Of a DNA stretch of 64,000 bases, positions 56,291-64,000 are shown one piece after another (the first letter of the stretch is position 1; each line of letters opens with the position of its first letter). The notes under the pieces were generated by a model, which was not told where the DNA came from, searched no databases, and saw nothing but the letters and a program-made list of their open reading frames with translations. The position numbers and the translations under genes are program-made. The DNA lies in assembly GCF_001442615.1 (NCBI RefSeq), contig NZ_LMXN01000004.1, positions 248,001 to 312,000 on the forward strand, in the 5' to 3' direction. This DNA is from Algoriphagus resistens (GTDB lineage Bacteria; Bacteroidota; Bacteroidia; Cytophagales; Cyclobacteriaceae).

Positions 56291-56459
56291 TGAGGCAATG
56301 AGCCGCCTGGAAAGGATATTGGCTGAATTGGAAGAAGGAAAGAAAAGTGTAGACGAACTTTCCGACCTGGTAAAAGAAGCCGCTGAGCTGGTTAAAGCCT
56401 GCAGAAGCAAGTTAAAATCCACTGAAGAAGATATTAAAAAAGCGTTTGAAGGAGCCTGA
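56271..56459 (+). CDS. xseB: Exodeoxyribonuclease VII small subunit
   Basis: 62 aa from the ATG at 56271 (MNGLIYNEAMSRLERILAEL). An in-frame TTG at 56262 is less likely. Family helix pair with LERILAELEEGKKSVDELSD and ELVKACRSKLKSTEEDIKK. It is needed for activity of the large subunit. It overlaps the end of xseA by 20 bp in another frame, a common arrangement. Confidence 0.92.
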   Translation: MNGLIYNEAMSRLERILAELEEGKKSVDELSDLVKEAAELVKACRSKLKSTEEDIKKAFEGA

Positions 56460-56597
56460 TTTTCTATTGGTTTTACACTAAGTCCAGCAATATCCTGTTT
56501 TAAATAAGAATCAATACAGAGTAGTTGGCATATTTGTTGCCAAATTTGCCAATAAGTCCTTATACAGGAACTATTTGACTACTCAGTATCTAAGATT

Positions 56598-57299
56598 ATG
56601 CTAAAAATATTCAGACTTTCTTTTTTGCTTTTCATCGTTGGCAGTACGCAATTGTCTGCACAGAATTTCTATAAGGAGAAACAATCAAGAGACAATATCT
56701 TCAGTATCGGAGTAGGCCCATCCTTCGCATACATGGATAATGGCGGACAATACAGATCCTTTAATTTTGAAATAAAACCTTCTGTTTCAGCCTCATTAAT
56801 TAAAAGGCTAACTGATAGATTTGAACTAAGGGCTACCGGCGGAGTCCAGTGGATCACCAGTGGCGGAAATCCCAGTGCAGCCGTAACAAACATGTGGGCA
56901 GCGAACAATGCTTCATTTACTACAGCGGGAACCGTTTACTATTTTGATGTGATGCCGAGCATGTATGTGATTCCTTTTGGAAATCACATGAACAGGAGCA
57001 TGTTTAATTTTTATGGTGGCTTTGGTCTGGGTGTGATGCATGCTACTACTGAGCAAACCAAATCATTCAGCAAAGACGAGGTTCCACAGCGTGAGAAGAT
57101 TACTACGGGATATGTACCAATAAGAGCCGGACTAAGCTATACACTCGGCGCCTTTTCTGATATTGCACTGGAGGGGACGATGCTTGCCACATTTACTGAT
57201 AACATAGACGGAAATGTAGGTTTCAATAAATATGGAGACCACTTGATACAGGGACAGATCGTCTATAGAAGATATTTTTTCTCCAAGTTTAAAGAATAA
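56598..57299 (+). CDS. Outer-membrane beta-barrel-like exported protein
   Basis: 233 aa. Signal peptide of about 21 residues (FRLSFLLFIVGSTQLSAQ). The mature part alternates amphipathic strands (IFSIGVGPSFAYMDNGGQYR, SLIKRLTDRFELRATGGVQW, FYGGFGLGVMHA, AGLSYTLGAFSDIALEGTML) as in small OmpW/PorT-like outer-membrane proteins of Bacteroidota. The last residues YFFSKFKE are not a classic C-terminal Phe, so insertion into the outer membrane is not certain. The TIR gene follows after 122 bp on the same strand. Confidence 0.7.
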   Translation: MLKIFRLSFLLFIVGSTQLSAQNFYKEKQSRDNIFSIGVGPSFAYMDNGGQYRSFNFEIKPSVSASLIKRLTDRFELRATGGVQWITSGGNPSAAVTNMWAANNASFTTAGTVYYFDVMPSMYVIPFGNHMNRSMFNFYGGFGLGVMHATTEQTKSFSKDEVPQREKITTGYVPIRAGLSYTLGAFSDIALEGTMLATFTDNIDGNVGFNKYGDHLIQGQIVYRRYFFSKFKE

Positions 57300-57421
57300 A
57301 GCCCGGGTTTAGGAATAACCCATCTCCTGGCATCGATGAGCTATAGGTGCTTGTAAATCATCCATTTGAAGTTGTCCTGAATTAGGTTTAACTTCAAAAA
57401 ACTGATCTACAAATACTTTTT

Positions 57422-59089
57422 ATGCCTGACGATTCTCACCATGTATTCATTTCTTATGCCTGGGGTGGTGAAAGCGAAGCTGTCGCCAATGAGGTCGACC
57501 ACGCTATAACTGCTGCTGGATTCAATCTTATACGAGATAAGAGAGACCTGGGCTTCAAAGGCCTGATCAAAGAGTTCATGGAGAAAATTGGACAAGGTCA
57601 TGCCGTGATTCTCGTCATCAGTGATAAATACCTTAAATCTCCCAACTGCATGTTTGAGCTTTTGGAGGTTCAAAAAAGCGGGGACTTCTATGATAGGATT
57701 TTTCCGCTGGTTTTGCCTGATGCCGCGATCTATAAATCTACCGGAATCATCTCATACCTAAAGTATTGGGAGGGTCAAATTGACGAGTTGAATGACGCAA
57801 TAAAAGGGCTCGACAGTTTTGCAGACACACAGGGAATACGGGAAGAAATCGATCTATATACCGATATCAGAGGGGCTATCGCAAAGCTGGCAGCTACTTT
57901 TCGGAATATGAATACCTTGACGATCGCAGAAATGCGTTCGAAATCTTACGCTCCCTTGCTTAATCTGCTGTGTAAAAAAGAAAGCCCTGGGCCAAATCCC
58001 AGTTCCAAACCAAATCCCAGATACGGAAAAATCCTCTATCACATCCCAGAACTGATGCAGGTCCATGAATGGACCCGATGTATAGTAAGATTAGCCTGGG
58101 ATGAATTTTTATTGACCGAAAATCTTCGAATTCCGGATAAAGAAAAAATAATAGAGGATATACGGCTGGGACAAGTCATGCAGGTATCTCTTGAAGAAGG
58201 CAGAGACAGTGGTTCTTTTGAAATCAAAGAGCTGAGTTCTACAGAACAACTGATCTTGTCCGAGGACTTCACCGAGTGGTTGTTTGATGTCAAGGCGATA
58301 CGGGAAGGAACCTTTACCTTAATGCTTCGTGTCACCCTATTACAGATAATTGAAGGATTTGGTCCACGGAAAAAAGACCTTGTTCTAGAAAGAAAAGTAA
58401 CCACCAAAGCTTTGGCACCGGAAGCGTTGCCTGTTTTTGAGACCCGTGTGGACAGACTACGACCCTACTCTCCCAATCAGGAAAATATTCCACCTTATTC
58501 GCCAGAAGAAAATAATGCAGGTCTGGAGAAAGCCATCGGGTCAAGGGGATCTATTCCCTCTACTAGCAGTACGCCTTCTCCTTATATAAACACTTCAAAA
58601 AGAAGGTCACCTTTTCGAAAAATAATTCCCTTTGCGGCTTCTATTACCTTGTTGGTTGTGGCGGGGGTATTATTCCTTTCACAATCCAATGACTTATCTT
58701 CCCCGACGGAGGGAACTGTAGCACTAGAAGAAAAGCACGACATAAATAAATCCCCCCTGCCAAGTGCTATCGAAGGGATAGAACCACCTACCACAGCCGC
58801 TCCCCCGCCCATGCAACCCCCTCGTGTACTCGTAGCTATCAATTCAAGGGAATCAGAAGCAGGTATTGATAACAGTACTTTGCTGTTTTACACGACATTG
58901 GAATCGGTAGACTCCTTAGCTTTTGATTCTCTGCAGGTGAATTTTTATTTGGAGGGCGAAGTGGATTTTCCCTCCTCGATACAGGTAGAAACCTATTCAG
59001 CCAAAGAAATAAAAGATTCAGTCCAACTGCGAAGACTTAATTTGGTTCAACGGCCAGTAGTGGCAAATCCCGTGCGTGCAAACCATTAA
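57422..59089 (+). CDS. Membrane-anchored TIR-domain protein
   Basis: 555 aa. Residues about 5-130 form a TIR/SEFIR-type domain: HHVFISYAWGG (box 1), HAVILVISDKYLKSPNCMFE, with E79 placed where NADase-type TIR domains have the catalytic Glu. Residues about 205-335 form an unassigned, mostly beta domain (YHIPELMQVHEWTRCIVRLA to RKVTTKALAP). A Pro/Ser-rich linker follows, then one transmembrane helix at about 401-420 (IIPFAASITLLVVAGVLFLS) and an outward tail of about 135 residues. By the positive-inside rule (KRRSPFRK precedes the helix) the TIR domain is cytoplasmic. Its stop overlaps the convergent UpxY gene by 4 bp (TTAA). A defence or stress-signalling role is an inference. Confidence 0.85.
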   Translation: MPDDSHHVFISYAWGGESEAVANEVDHAITAAGFNLIRDKRDLGFKGLIKEFMEKIGQGHAVILVISDKYLKSPNCMFELLEVQKSGDFYDRIFPLVLPDAAIYKSTGIISYLKYWEGQIDELNDAIKGLDSFADTQGIREEIDLYTDIRGAIAKLAATFRNMNTLTIAEMRSKSYAPLLNLLCKKESPGPNPSSKPNPRYGKILYHIPELMQVHEWTRCIVRLAWDEFLLTENLRIPDKEKIIEDIRLGQVMQVSLEEGRDSGSFEIKELSSTEQLILSEDFTEWLFDVKAIREGTFTLMLRVTLLQIIEGFGPRKKDLVLERKVTTKALAPEALPVFETRVDRLRPYSPNQENIPPYSPEENNAGLEKAIGSRGSIPSTSSTPSPYINTSKRRSPFRKIIPFAASITLLVVAGVLFLSQSNDLSSPTEGTVALEEKHDINKSPLPSAIEGIEPPTTAAPPPMQPPRVLVAINSRESEAGIDNSTLLFYTTLESVDSLAFDSLQVNFYLEGEVDFPSSIQVETYSAKEIKDSVQLRRLNLVQRPVVANPVRANH

Positions 59090-59586
59090 CCAATAACTTC
59101 CAGGAATTTTCTAGGGACATTAATCAGCAGATTCTGATAAATCCCCGGAATTCTAATTAGAAAATAATCTTTATTTCCCTTCTCAATGACTTCTCCGGTC
59201 ATATTCTGAAGAGGACCGCCGATCACATGTACTTTTTCACCCGGATCTATAGTAGATCCATCCGACTCCACACTCACGCCTGTCTCTACCACGCGCTTGA
59301 TAATTTCCAAATCTTCTTCACGCACCGTGGCATGTTGCCCAGAAAAATGAACGAATTTGACAGCACCTGGCACCTGTAAGCATTCCCAAAGTTGATTACG
59401 GCGGGTCTTTACAAATACATAGCCGTTGAACATGGCCCGTTGAACTTTCTTTTTCCGATCAGACCACTGGCGTAGCTCCTCGATCATAGGCAAATAGACC
59501 TCCATGCCTCTTTCTATCAACCGATCGGCCACCTTCTTCTCAGATCGTGAAGTTGTGTACATCACAAACCATTTTAATTCTTCCAT
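59086..59586 (-). CDS. UpxY-family transcription antiterminator (NusG paralogue)
   Basis: 166 aa. NusG N-terminal domain with WFVMYTTSRSEKKVADRLIE and NGYVFVKTRRNQLWECLQVP, and a C-terminal KOW-like domain with IDPGEKVHVIGGPLQNMTGE. Sequences of this kind (UpxY of Bacteroides) let RNA polymerase read through long capsule or exopolysaccharide operons, and are normally the first gene of such a locus. Here no glycosyltransferase or export gene follows: downstream on its strand comes only the tail of the TIR gene, in the opposite direction. It appears to be an orphan. Confidence 0.88.
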   Translation of the reverse strand: MEELKWFVMYTTSRSEKKVADRLIERGMEVYLPMIEELRQWSDRKKKVQRAMFNGYVFVKTRRNQLWECLQVPGAVKFVHFSGQHATVREEDLEIIKRVVETGVSVESDGSTIDPGEKVHVIGGPLQNMTGEVIEKGNKDYFLIRIPGIYQNLLINVPRKFLEVIG

Positions 59587-59662
59587 TGTGCTCGTGTATT
59601 TTCGGGATGGCGAACTTACAAATTCCGTACTGGAAAGAAAAAATAACCATTCTAAAAAGCAA

Positions 59663-59693
59663 AAAACCTCTGAGACATAGCCCCAGAGGTTTT
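59663..59693 (-). terminator. Terminator of the RND efflux operon
   Basis: AAAACCTCTG (59663-59672) pairs with CAGAGGTTTT (59684-59693). It is 30 bp past the RND gene stop, and in minus orientation the A-run gives the T-tract. Confidence 0.85.
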
Positions 59694-59722
59694 AACAAAA
59701 AAAACCACCAACCTTAATCCAA

Positions 59723-62700
59723 TCAAGATTTAAGTTTGCTGATTCTCATGTTGAGTTTATCTGCCAACAAATACATGACTGGTACAATGACTAACGTAAG
59801 GAAGGTCGCAAAGGTTAGCCCAAATATTACTGTCCAAGCCATTGGTCCCCAAAATGCAGCATTATCTCCTCCCACATAAAATTGTGGATCAAATGAACTT
59901 AGTAAGGTCCCGAAATTAATATTCATACCGATAGCCAGTGGAATCAAACCAAGTACAGTGGTAATCGCCGTTAGCAGGACTGGACGAAGTCTCGTTTTTC
60001 CTGATTCCACTATACTAGCGATCATAAGTGGGAAAGGTAAATGGTCTTTCGGCCCCATTCCTAATTCGTCTCTTTTCCTCTCGCGTACCAAGTTGGTATA
60101 ATCAATCAATACAATTGCATTGTTTACAACCACCCCTGCCAGTGAAATAATCCCGATCCCGGTCATGATTACTACAAAATCCATATTGAAAATCACAAGT
60201 CCCAAGAATACCCCGATAGTACTCAAAACAACCGAAGCCATAATAATAAACGGTGTCGTAACTGAGTTAAATTGGGCAACAATGATCAAGAATATCATGG
60301 ATACTGCTATTCCCAATGCTCTCAATAGAAAATCCATAGATTTCTGCTGCTCTTCTTGCTCACCGGTGTATTTCACAGAGATTCCATCAGGTACTTCCCA
60401 AGATTGTAGTGCGTGTTGAATTTTGGCATTAACTTCAGTAGGATTGTATCCATCAAGCACATTGGAATATACTGTGATCGCTTTTTCAAGATCCTTTCGC
60501 TTTACCGAACCATAAGTGGAACCGTATTTCACATCAGCAACAGCAGAAATAGGTACTTCGCGTTTTGTTCCAAACTTATCCCGAAAACCGATTTTCTTGT
60601 TCATAAGCGTATTGATGTCGTATCTGTAGCTTTCTTTCAGGCGCAGCTGAATGGGGTAATCGTCCTCACCTTCTTTGTATTTTGATACTTCAAGCCCGAA
60701 TAAAGCTGTTCTTAAGTCAGTCGCTATCTCCGAAGTAGATAGCCCAAATCTCCTGGCTTTCTCCCGGTCAATATCCACAATCACCTCCGGATTGCCCAAC
60801 GATAAATCAGATTTCAACTCCTCTATCCCTGCTATATTTTGGTTTACGAGGTATTCCCTGGTTCTATTGACATAGGCAATTAATTGCTCATAATCTTCTC
60901 CTACAAACTCTAAATTTACAGCCCTTCCCGTTGGTGGGCCATTCCGTTCCTTATCCACAGTAATCAGTACTCCGGGATATTTTTCTACCAACTGACGAAT
61001 TTTTTCCATTGCTTCATTGGTATTTATCCCTTGCCTATCGATATAATCCACAAATCCGATGGTAATTTTTGCTTTGTTGGGAGTGGGCTGATTACTAGGC
61101 CCTTCCATAGGATCACCTGTGCCCTCACCTACCTGGGTGATGATAGATTCCAGAATATTCTGGTAATCACCCAGAGCCTGCATCATCTCATCTTCCATTC
61201 CATCCACAAATTCATTCGTAGCTTCTATGTCTGTACCTATAGGAAACTCTATGAACACATTGATCAATTGAGGCTGGTTATCAGGGAAGAACAACACTTT
61301 AGGAGCTCTAACGCCCAGTAATACCAACGAAAAAAACAAGAGCAGCACTGTACCTCCCAGGAAAGCATAAGGTCTTCTATCGGCTAAAGCGTAGTTCAGT
61401 ATCGATTCATATCCATTCTCCAACTTCACCAAGAATACCGTCTGGAACCAGCGAATGGCTTTTCGCAAAACGAAAACATTGAATACTGTCAATAGGCACC
61501 CCACTAACATCAACGTGCCAAAAGCCGTCGCTCCTATCAGGTAAAATAACGTTGATAAAATAAGGAATACTCCTGCAATAATGATGGATTTCTGTTTTGG
61601 CTTGTTCCTTGTCACATCCTCCACTTTCATATACATGGATGTCAACACCGGATTGATGACCAAGGCTACAAACAATGAAGAAGAAAGTACGATGATCAGC
61701 GTAATCGGAAGAAATTTCATAAACTCCCCTACTAGGTCTTGCCAGAAAGCCAGTGGGAGAAAAGCCGCAAGCGTGGTGGCCGTAGAAGTGATAATAGGCC
61801 AAGCCACTTCACCTACTCCCTCTTTCGCAGCCTGTATGGCACTTTTCCCTTCAGACATCAATCGATAGATATTCTCTACCACCACAATACCGTTATCCAC
61901 AAGCATACCTAGCGCAAGTATAAGTGAGAAAAGCACCATCAAGTTCAGCGTAATACCAAAGGCATTCAATACCAAGAAAGATATGAACATGGAAAGTGGA
62001 ATCGCTATTCCCACGAAAAGTGCGTTCCTAAAACCAAGAAAGAACATCAAAACCAAAATGACCAAGATTACCCCGAAAATGATGGAGTTTTCCAAATCAC
62101 TTACCTGAAGCCTGGTTACCTTGGATTGATCATTGGTTATACTGATTTCCAGATCTGGGGGAAATCTGTTTGCTTTGGTCTTTTCGATGATCTCTTTTAT
62201 TTTGTCGGCAGCATATAGCAGGTTTTCACCACTTCTTTTTACGACATTGATGGTCACCACGGGTAGATTTTTGCTACGGGCATAGCTGGTTCGCTCCTCG
62301 TAGGTATCTTTTACTTCCGCTACATCACGCAGATAGACGATCTTTTGATTATCTGTTTTGACGATAATATTGAGTAGATCCATCGGGTCGGAAAATTCCC
62401 CATCCACCCGAAGTGTCCGCTGGAACTCACCAGAACGAATATTCCCTCCGGAAATAGTAACATTTTCCATCTGTACCGCCTGAGAAATATCACCAAAGGT
62501 GACCCCTGTGGATTCCATTTTGTAGGGATCGGCATTGATCTGGATTTCTCGCTCCACTGTTCCGGCAAGATCTGCTTTCGATATCTCCGATAATTTCTCA
62601 ATCTCATCCTCCAGGTACTCACCAAATTTTTTCAGCTCTGCCTCTGAGTAGTCTCCCGAAATATTGACATTCATAATAGGGAAATCAGAGGTATTTACCT

Positions 62701-63127
62701 CCAGTACATTGGGATCTTGATCCAAGTCTGTGGGAAGTTCACTTTTGGATTTATCCACAGCATCCTTTACATCCTGAATAGCTTTGGATATTTCTACCCC
62801 AGGGTTGAATTCCACAACGATGGAAGAAAAATCCTGCACTGAGGTGGAGGTGATATCTTTCACATCATTGATTGACTTCAGCTCCTTCTCTATCGGCCTA
62901 GTGATCAGGTTTTCCATATCTACAGGAGAATTCCCCGGGTATGGAGTCCCCACATAAACCGTCGGAATTACAATTTCGGGAAAGCTTTCCTTGGGCATAT
63001 TGCGATAGGCGCTTAAGCCAAGGAAGGTAATTATAAGCGTAAGGATCACAATAGAAGTGGAATTGTCCACAGACATGCTGGACAGTCCAAATTCCCGCGT
63101 TTTTTGTTGCTTTTGAATATCTGACAT
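59723..63127 (-). CDS. RND-family efflux transporter permease (AcrB-like)
   Basis: 1134 aa. Twelve transmembrane helices in two halves, with large periplasmic loops after TM1 and TM7. The opening MSVDNSTSIVILTLIITFLG is followed by MPKESFPEIVIPTVYVGTPY, as in HAE-1-type pumps. TM4 carries the proton-relay Asp in LALGMLVDNGIVVVENIYR. It exports hydrophobic compounds by proton antiport together with an adaptor and a TolC channel. The adaptor gene lies 7 bp upstream in the same operon. The protein is about 80 residues longer than E. coli AcrB because of an extra hydrophobic segment near residues 500-560. Confidence 0.93.
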   Translation of the reverse strand: MSDIQKQQKTREFGLSSMSVDNSTSIVILTLIITFLGLSAYRNMPKESFPEIVIPTVYVGTPYPGNSPVDMENLITRPIEKELKSINDVKDITSTSVQDFSSIVVEFNPGVEISKAIQDVKDAVDKSKSELPTDLDQDPNVLEVNTSDFPIMNVNISGDYSEAELKKFGEYLEDEIEKLSEISKADLAGTVEREIQINADPYKMESTGVTFGDISQAVQMENVTISGGNIRSGEFQRTLRVDGEFSDPMDLLNIIVKTDNQKIVYLRDVAEVKDTYEERTSYARSKNLPVVTINVVKRSGENLLYAADKIKEIIEKTKANRFPPDLEISITNDQSKVTRLQVSDLENSIIFGVILVILVLMFFLGFRNALFVGIAIPLSMFISFLVLNAFGITLNLMVLFSLILALGMLVDNGIVVVENIYRLMSEGKSAIQAAKEGVGEVAWPIITSTATTLAAFLPLAFWQDLVGEFMKFLPITLIIVLSSSLFVALVINPVLTSMYMKVEDVTRNKPKQKSIIIAGVFLILSTLFYLIGATAFGTLMLVGCLLTVFNVFVLRKAIRWFQTVFLVKLENGYESILNYALADRRPYAFLGGTVLLLFFSLVLLGVRAPKVLFFPDNQPQLINVFIEFPIGTDIEATNEFVDGMEDEMMQALGDYQNILESIITQVGEGTGDPMEGPSNQPTPNKAKITIGFVDYIDRQGINTNEAMEKIRQLVEKYPGVLITVDKERNGPPTGRAVNLEFVGEDYEQLIAYVNRTREYLVNQNIAGIEELKSDLSLGNPEVIVDIDREKARRFGLSTSEIATDLRTALFGLEVSKYKEGEDDYPIQLRLKESYRYDINTLMNKKIGFRDKFGTKREVPISAVADVKYGSTYGSVKRKDLEKAITVYSNVLDGYNPTEVNAKIQHALQSWEVPDGISVKYTGEQEEQQKSMDFLLRALGIAVSMIFLIIVAQFNSVTTPFIIMASVVLSTIGVFLGLVIFNMDFVVIMTGIGIISLAGVVVNNAIVLIDYTNLVRERKRDELGMGPKDHLPFPLMIASIVESGKTRLRPVLLTAITTVLGLIPLAIGMNINFGTLLSSFDPQFYVGGDNAAFWGPMAWTVIFGLTFATFLTLVIVPVMYLLADKLNMRISKLKS

Positions 63128-63134
63128 TTTCTTG

Positions 63135-64000
63135 CTACTGAGCTATATTCACATTGAAATTATCTCCAACTTCACGAAACCCCTTATCTACCAACGTCTC
63201 CGAACCGGTCAGTCCATCAAGTATTTCTGATTCTCTTTCGAATGTTTTTCCCCGCGTGACATAGGTTTTCTTTGCCTTACCATCCACTACCGTAAACATA
63301 TAGTCACCTCTATTGTCACTCAAAATCAAATAACTGGGAACGGTTACTGCTTCCGGATTTTCATAATCCTGAATCTTCAGTACTGAGATCATATTCGGCT
63401 TAACCATAGGAAGGTTTGGTAAAAAAACCTCAACCTTGAAAGTCCGGTTGTCAGGATTGATTATCGCACCCACAGAGGAAACCCGTGTATGAAGTTCCTT
63501 ATCGATAGAAGGGAAATAGACATCAACAGAATCGCCTTTACCAAGTACTCCAATATAACTTTCTGAGATATCTGCTTCTATAAACAAATCACTTTCCCCT
63601 ACAAACTGAAACATGGCCGCACCCGGCTGAACCAGTTCTCCCAGCCTCACCTCTATTGTCTCTATAGTGCCTGAAAAAGGCGCCCTAACGATGCTCTTGT
63701 CCAAATTGGTGCGGGCTGAAGCCAGGTTTCTCTCCAGTCCTTCCTTTCGATTTTTTGCTTCCAGATACTGGACTTCAGTACCAATCTGCTGATTCCAAAG
63801 GCGCTCTTGTTTTTCAAACAGAGTAGTAGCAAGGTCCAGGGAATTTTGCAGCTCATCAATGCTGTTTTGGATCGACTCAGAATCGATTCTGGCAAGTACA
63901 GTGCCTTTGGCCACCACCTGTCCTTCACTTACCGGAACCTCTAAAATCCGGCCCACTGTCTCAGAGCTAATCATCACGTTCTTTTTTGAAAGCACTGATC
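63135..64000 (-). CDS. RND efflux periplasmic adaptor (HlyD/MFP family, N-terminus cut by window edge)
   Basis: At least 288 codons, open at the right edge. The GTG at 63993-63995 is probably an internal Val, and the true start with a signal peptide lies outside. Order seen: first half of the lipoyl domain (VGRILEVPVSEGQVVAKGTV), an alpha-helical hairpin (about 40-90 of the visible part), second half (IVRAPFSGTIETIEVRLGEL), a beta-barrel domain and the membrane-proximal domain ending DNFNVNIAQ. It bridges the RND pump to a TolC-type channel. Confidence 0.93.
   Translation of the reverse strand, partial: SVLSKKNVMISSETVGRILEVPVSEGQVVAKGTVLARIDSESIQNSIDELQNSLDLATTLFEKQERLWNQQIGTEVQYLEAKNRKEGLERNLASARTNLDKSIVRAPFSGTIETIEVRLGELVQPGAAMFQFVGESDLFIEADISESYIGVLGKGDSVDVYFPSIDKELHTRVSSVGAIINPDNRTFKVEVFLPNLPMVKPNMISVLKIQDYENPEAVTVPSYLILSDNRGDYMFTVVDGKAKKTYVTRGKTFERESEILDGLTGSETLVDKGFREVGDNFNVNIAQ

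Overview
The window is chromosomal DNA from a Bacteroidota member, most likely order Cytophagales, family Cyclobacteriaceae (an Algoriphagus-like genus; this is inferred from protein style, not from a marker-gene search). The grounds are a SusC/SusD outer-membrane pair, DUF349, DUF3108, VanZ-RDD and UpxY proteins, LytTR and PhoB-type two-component systems, and repeated promoters with the Bacteroidota box TAnnTTTG (often followed by GCAGCC). There are no rRNA or tRNA genes, no CRISPR array, no intact insertion sequence and no prophage. Both edges cut genes: an aminotransferase on the left and a HlyD-type efflux adaptor on the right.

Layout. 1-6.4 kb: aminotransferase, membrane metallophosphoesterase, a truncated beta-propeller lipoprotein, ettA, and DUF349 and DUF2795 proteins. 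6.7-9.4 kb: a LiaF-like protein / LytS-type kinase / LytTR regulator operon, preceded by a candidate LytTR operator. 9.6-20.4 kb: housekeeping genes (ispD, queA, FtsX-type permease, recA, DUF3108 protein, a PhoB/PhoR-type pair, a pseudouridine synthase, rplM-rpsI-rpsB-tsf). 20.6-29.6 kb: thiL, methylmalonyl-CoA epimerase, an IscA protein, an orphan SusC/SusD pair, gcvT-comB. 29.8-41.5 kb is the more accessory, catabolic part: cytoplasmic GH13 amylase, sulfatase, MazG-like hydrolase, VanZ-RDD fusion, secreted M81 peptidase, Tat-exported class V aminotransferase-like protein, and a large alginate-lyase-like/beta-helix fusion. 41.6-46 kb: a tightly packed minus-strand cluster (DUF7935-like, DUF1232, thioredoxin-like, NAD(P)-binding, dtd, ModF-like ABC). 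46-57.3 kb: a degenerate IscA, DUF6265, metG, a TetR regulator, a PH-domain membrane protein, an oversized ligA, dapA-xseA-xseB and an outer-membrane protein. 57.4-64 kb: a membrane-anchored TIR protein, an orphan NusG-like UpxY antiterminator, and an RND efflux pump with its adaptor.

The most notable signals are: (1) a conserved element of about 90-110 bp placed directly before the start codon of three unrelated genes (9375-9462, 37903-37992, 46525-46633), always in the same orientation to the gene; (2) a TIR-domain protein with a transmembrane segment and an outward-facing tail, convergent with and overlapping an orphan UpxY gene; (3) LigA with an extra block of about 145 residues, where removing the block gives the normal family length; (4) helically phased palindromic repeats at 1042-1123; (5) a 21-bp-spaced direct repeat before the LytTR operon; and (6) a terminator whose 3' arm and T-tract are exactly duplicated (22751-22803). 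All functional calls come from reading the sequence; no database search was run.
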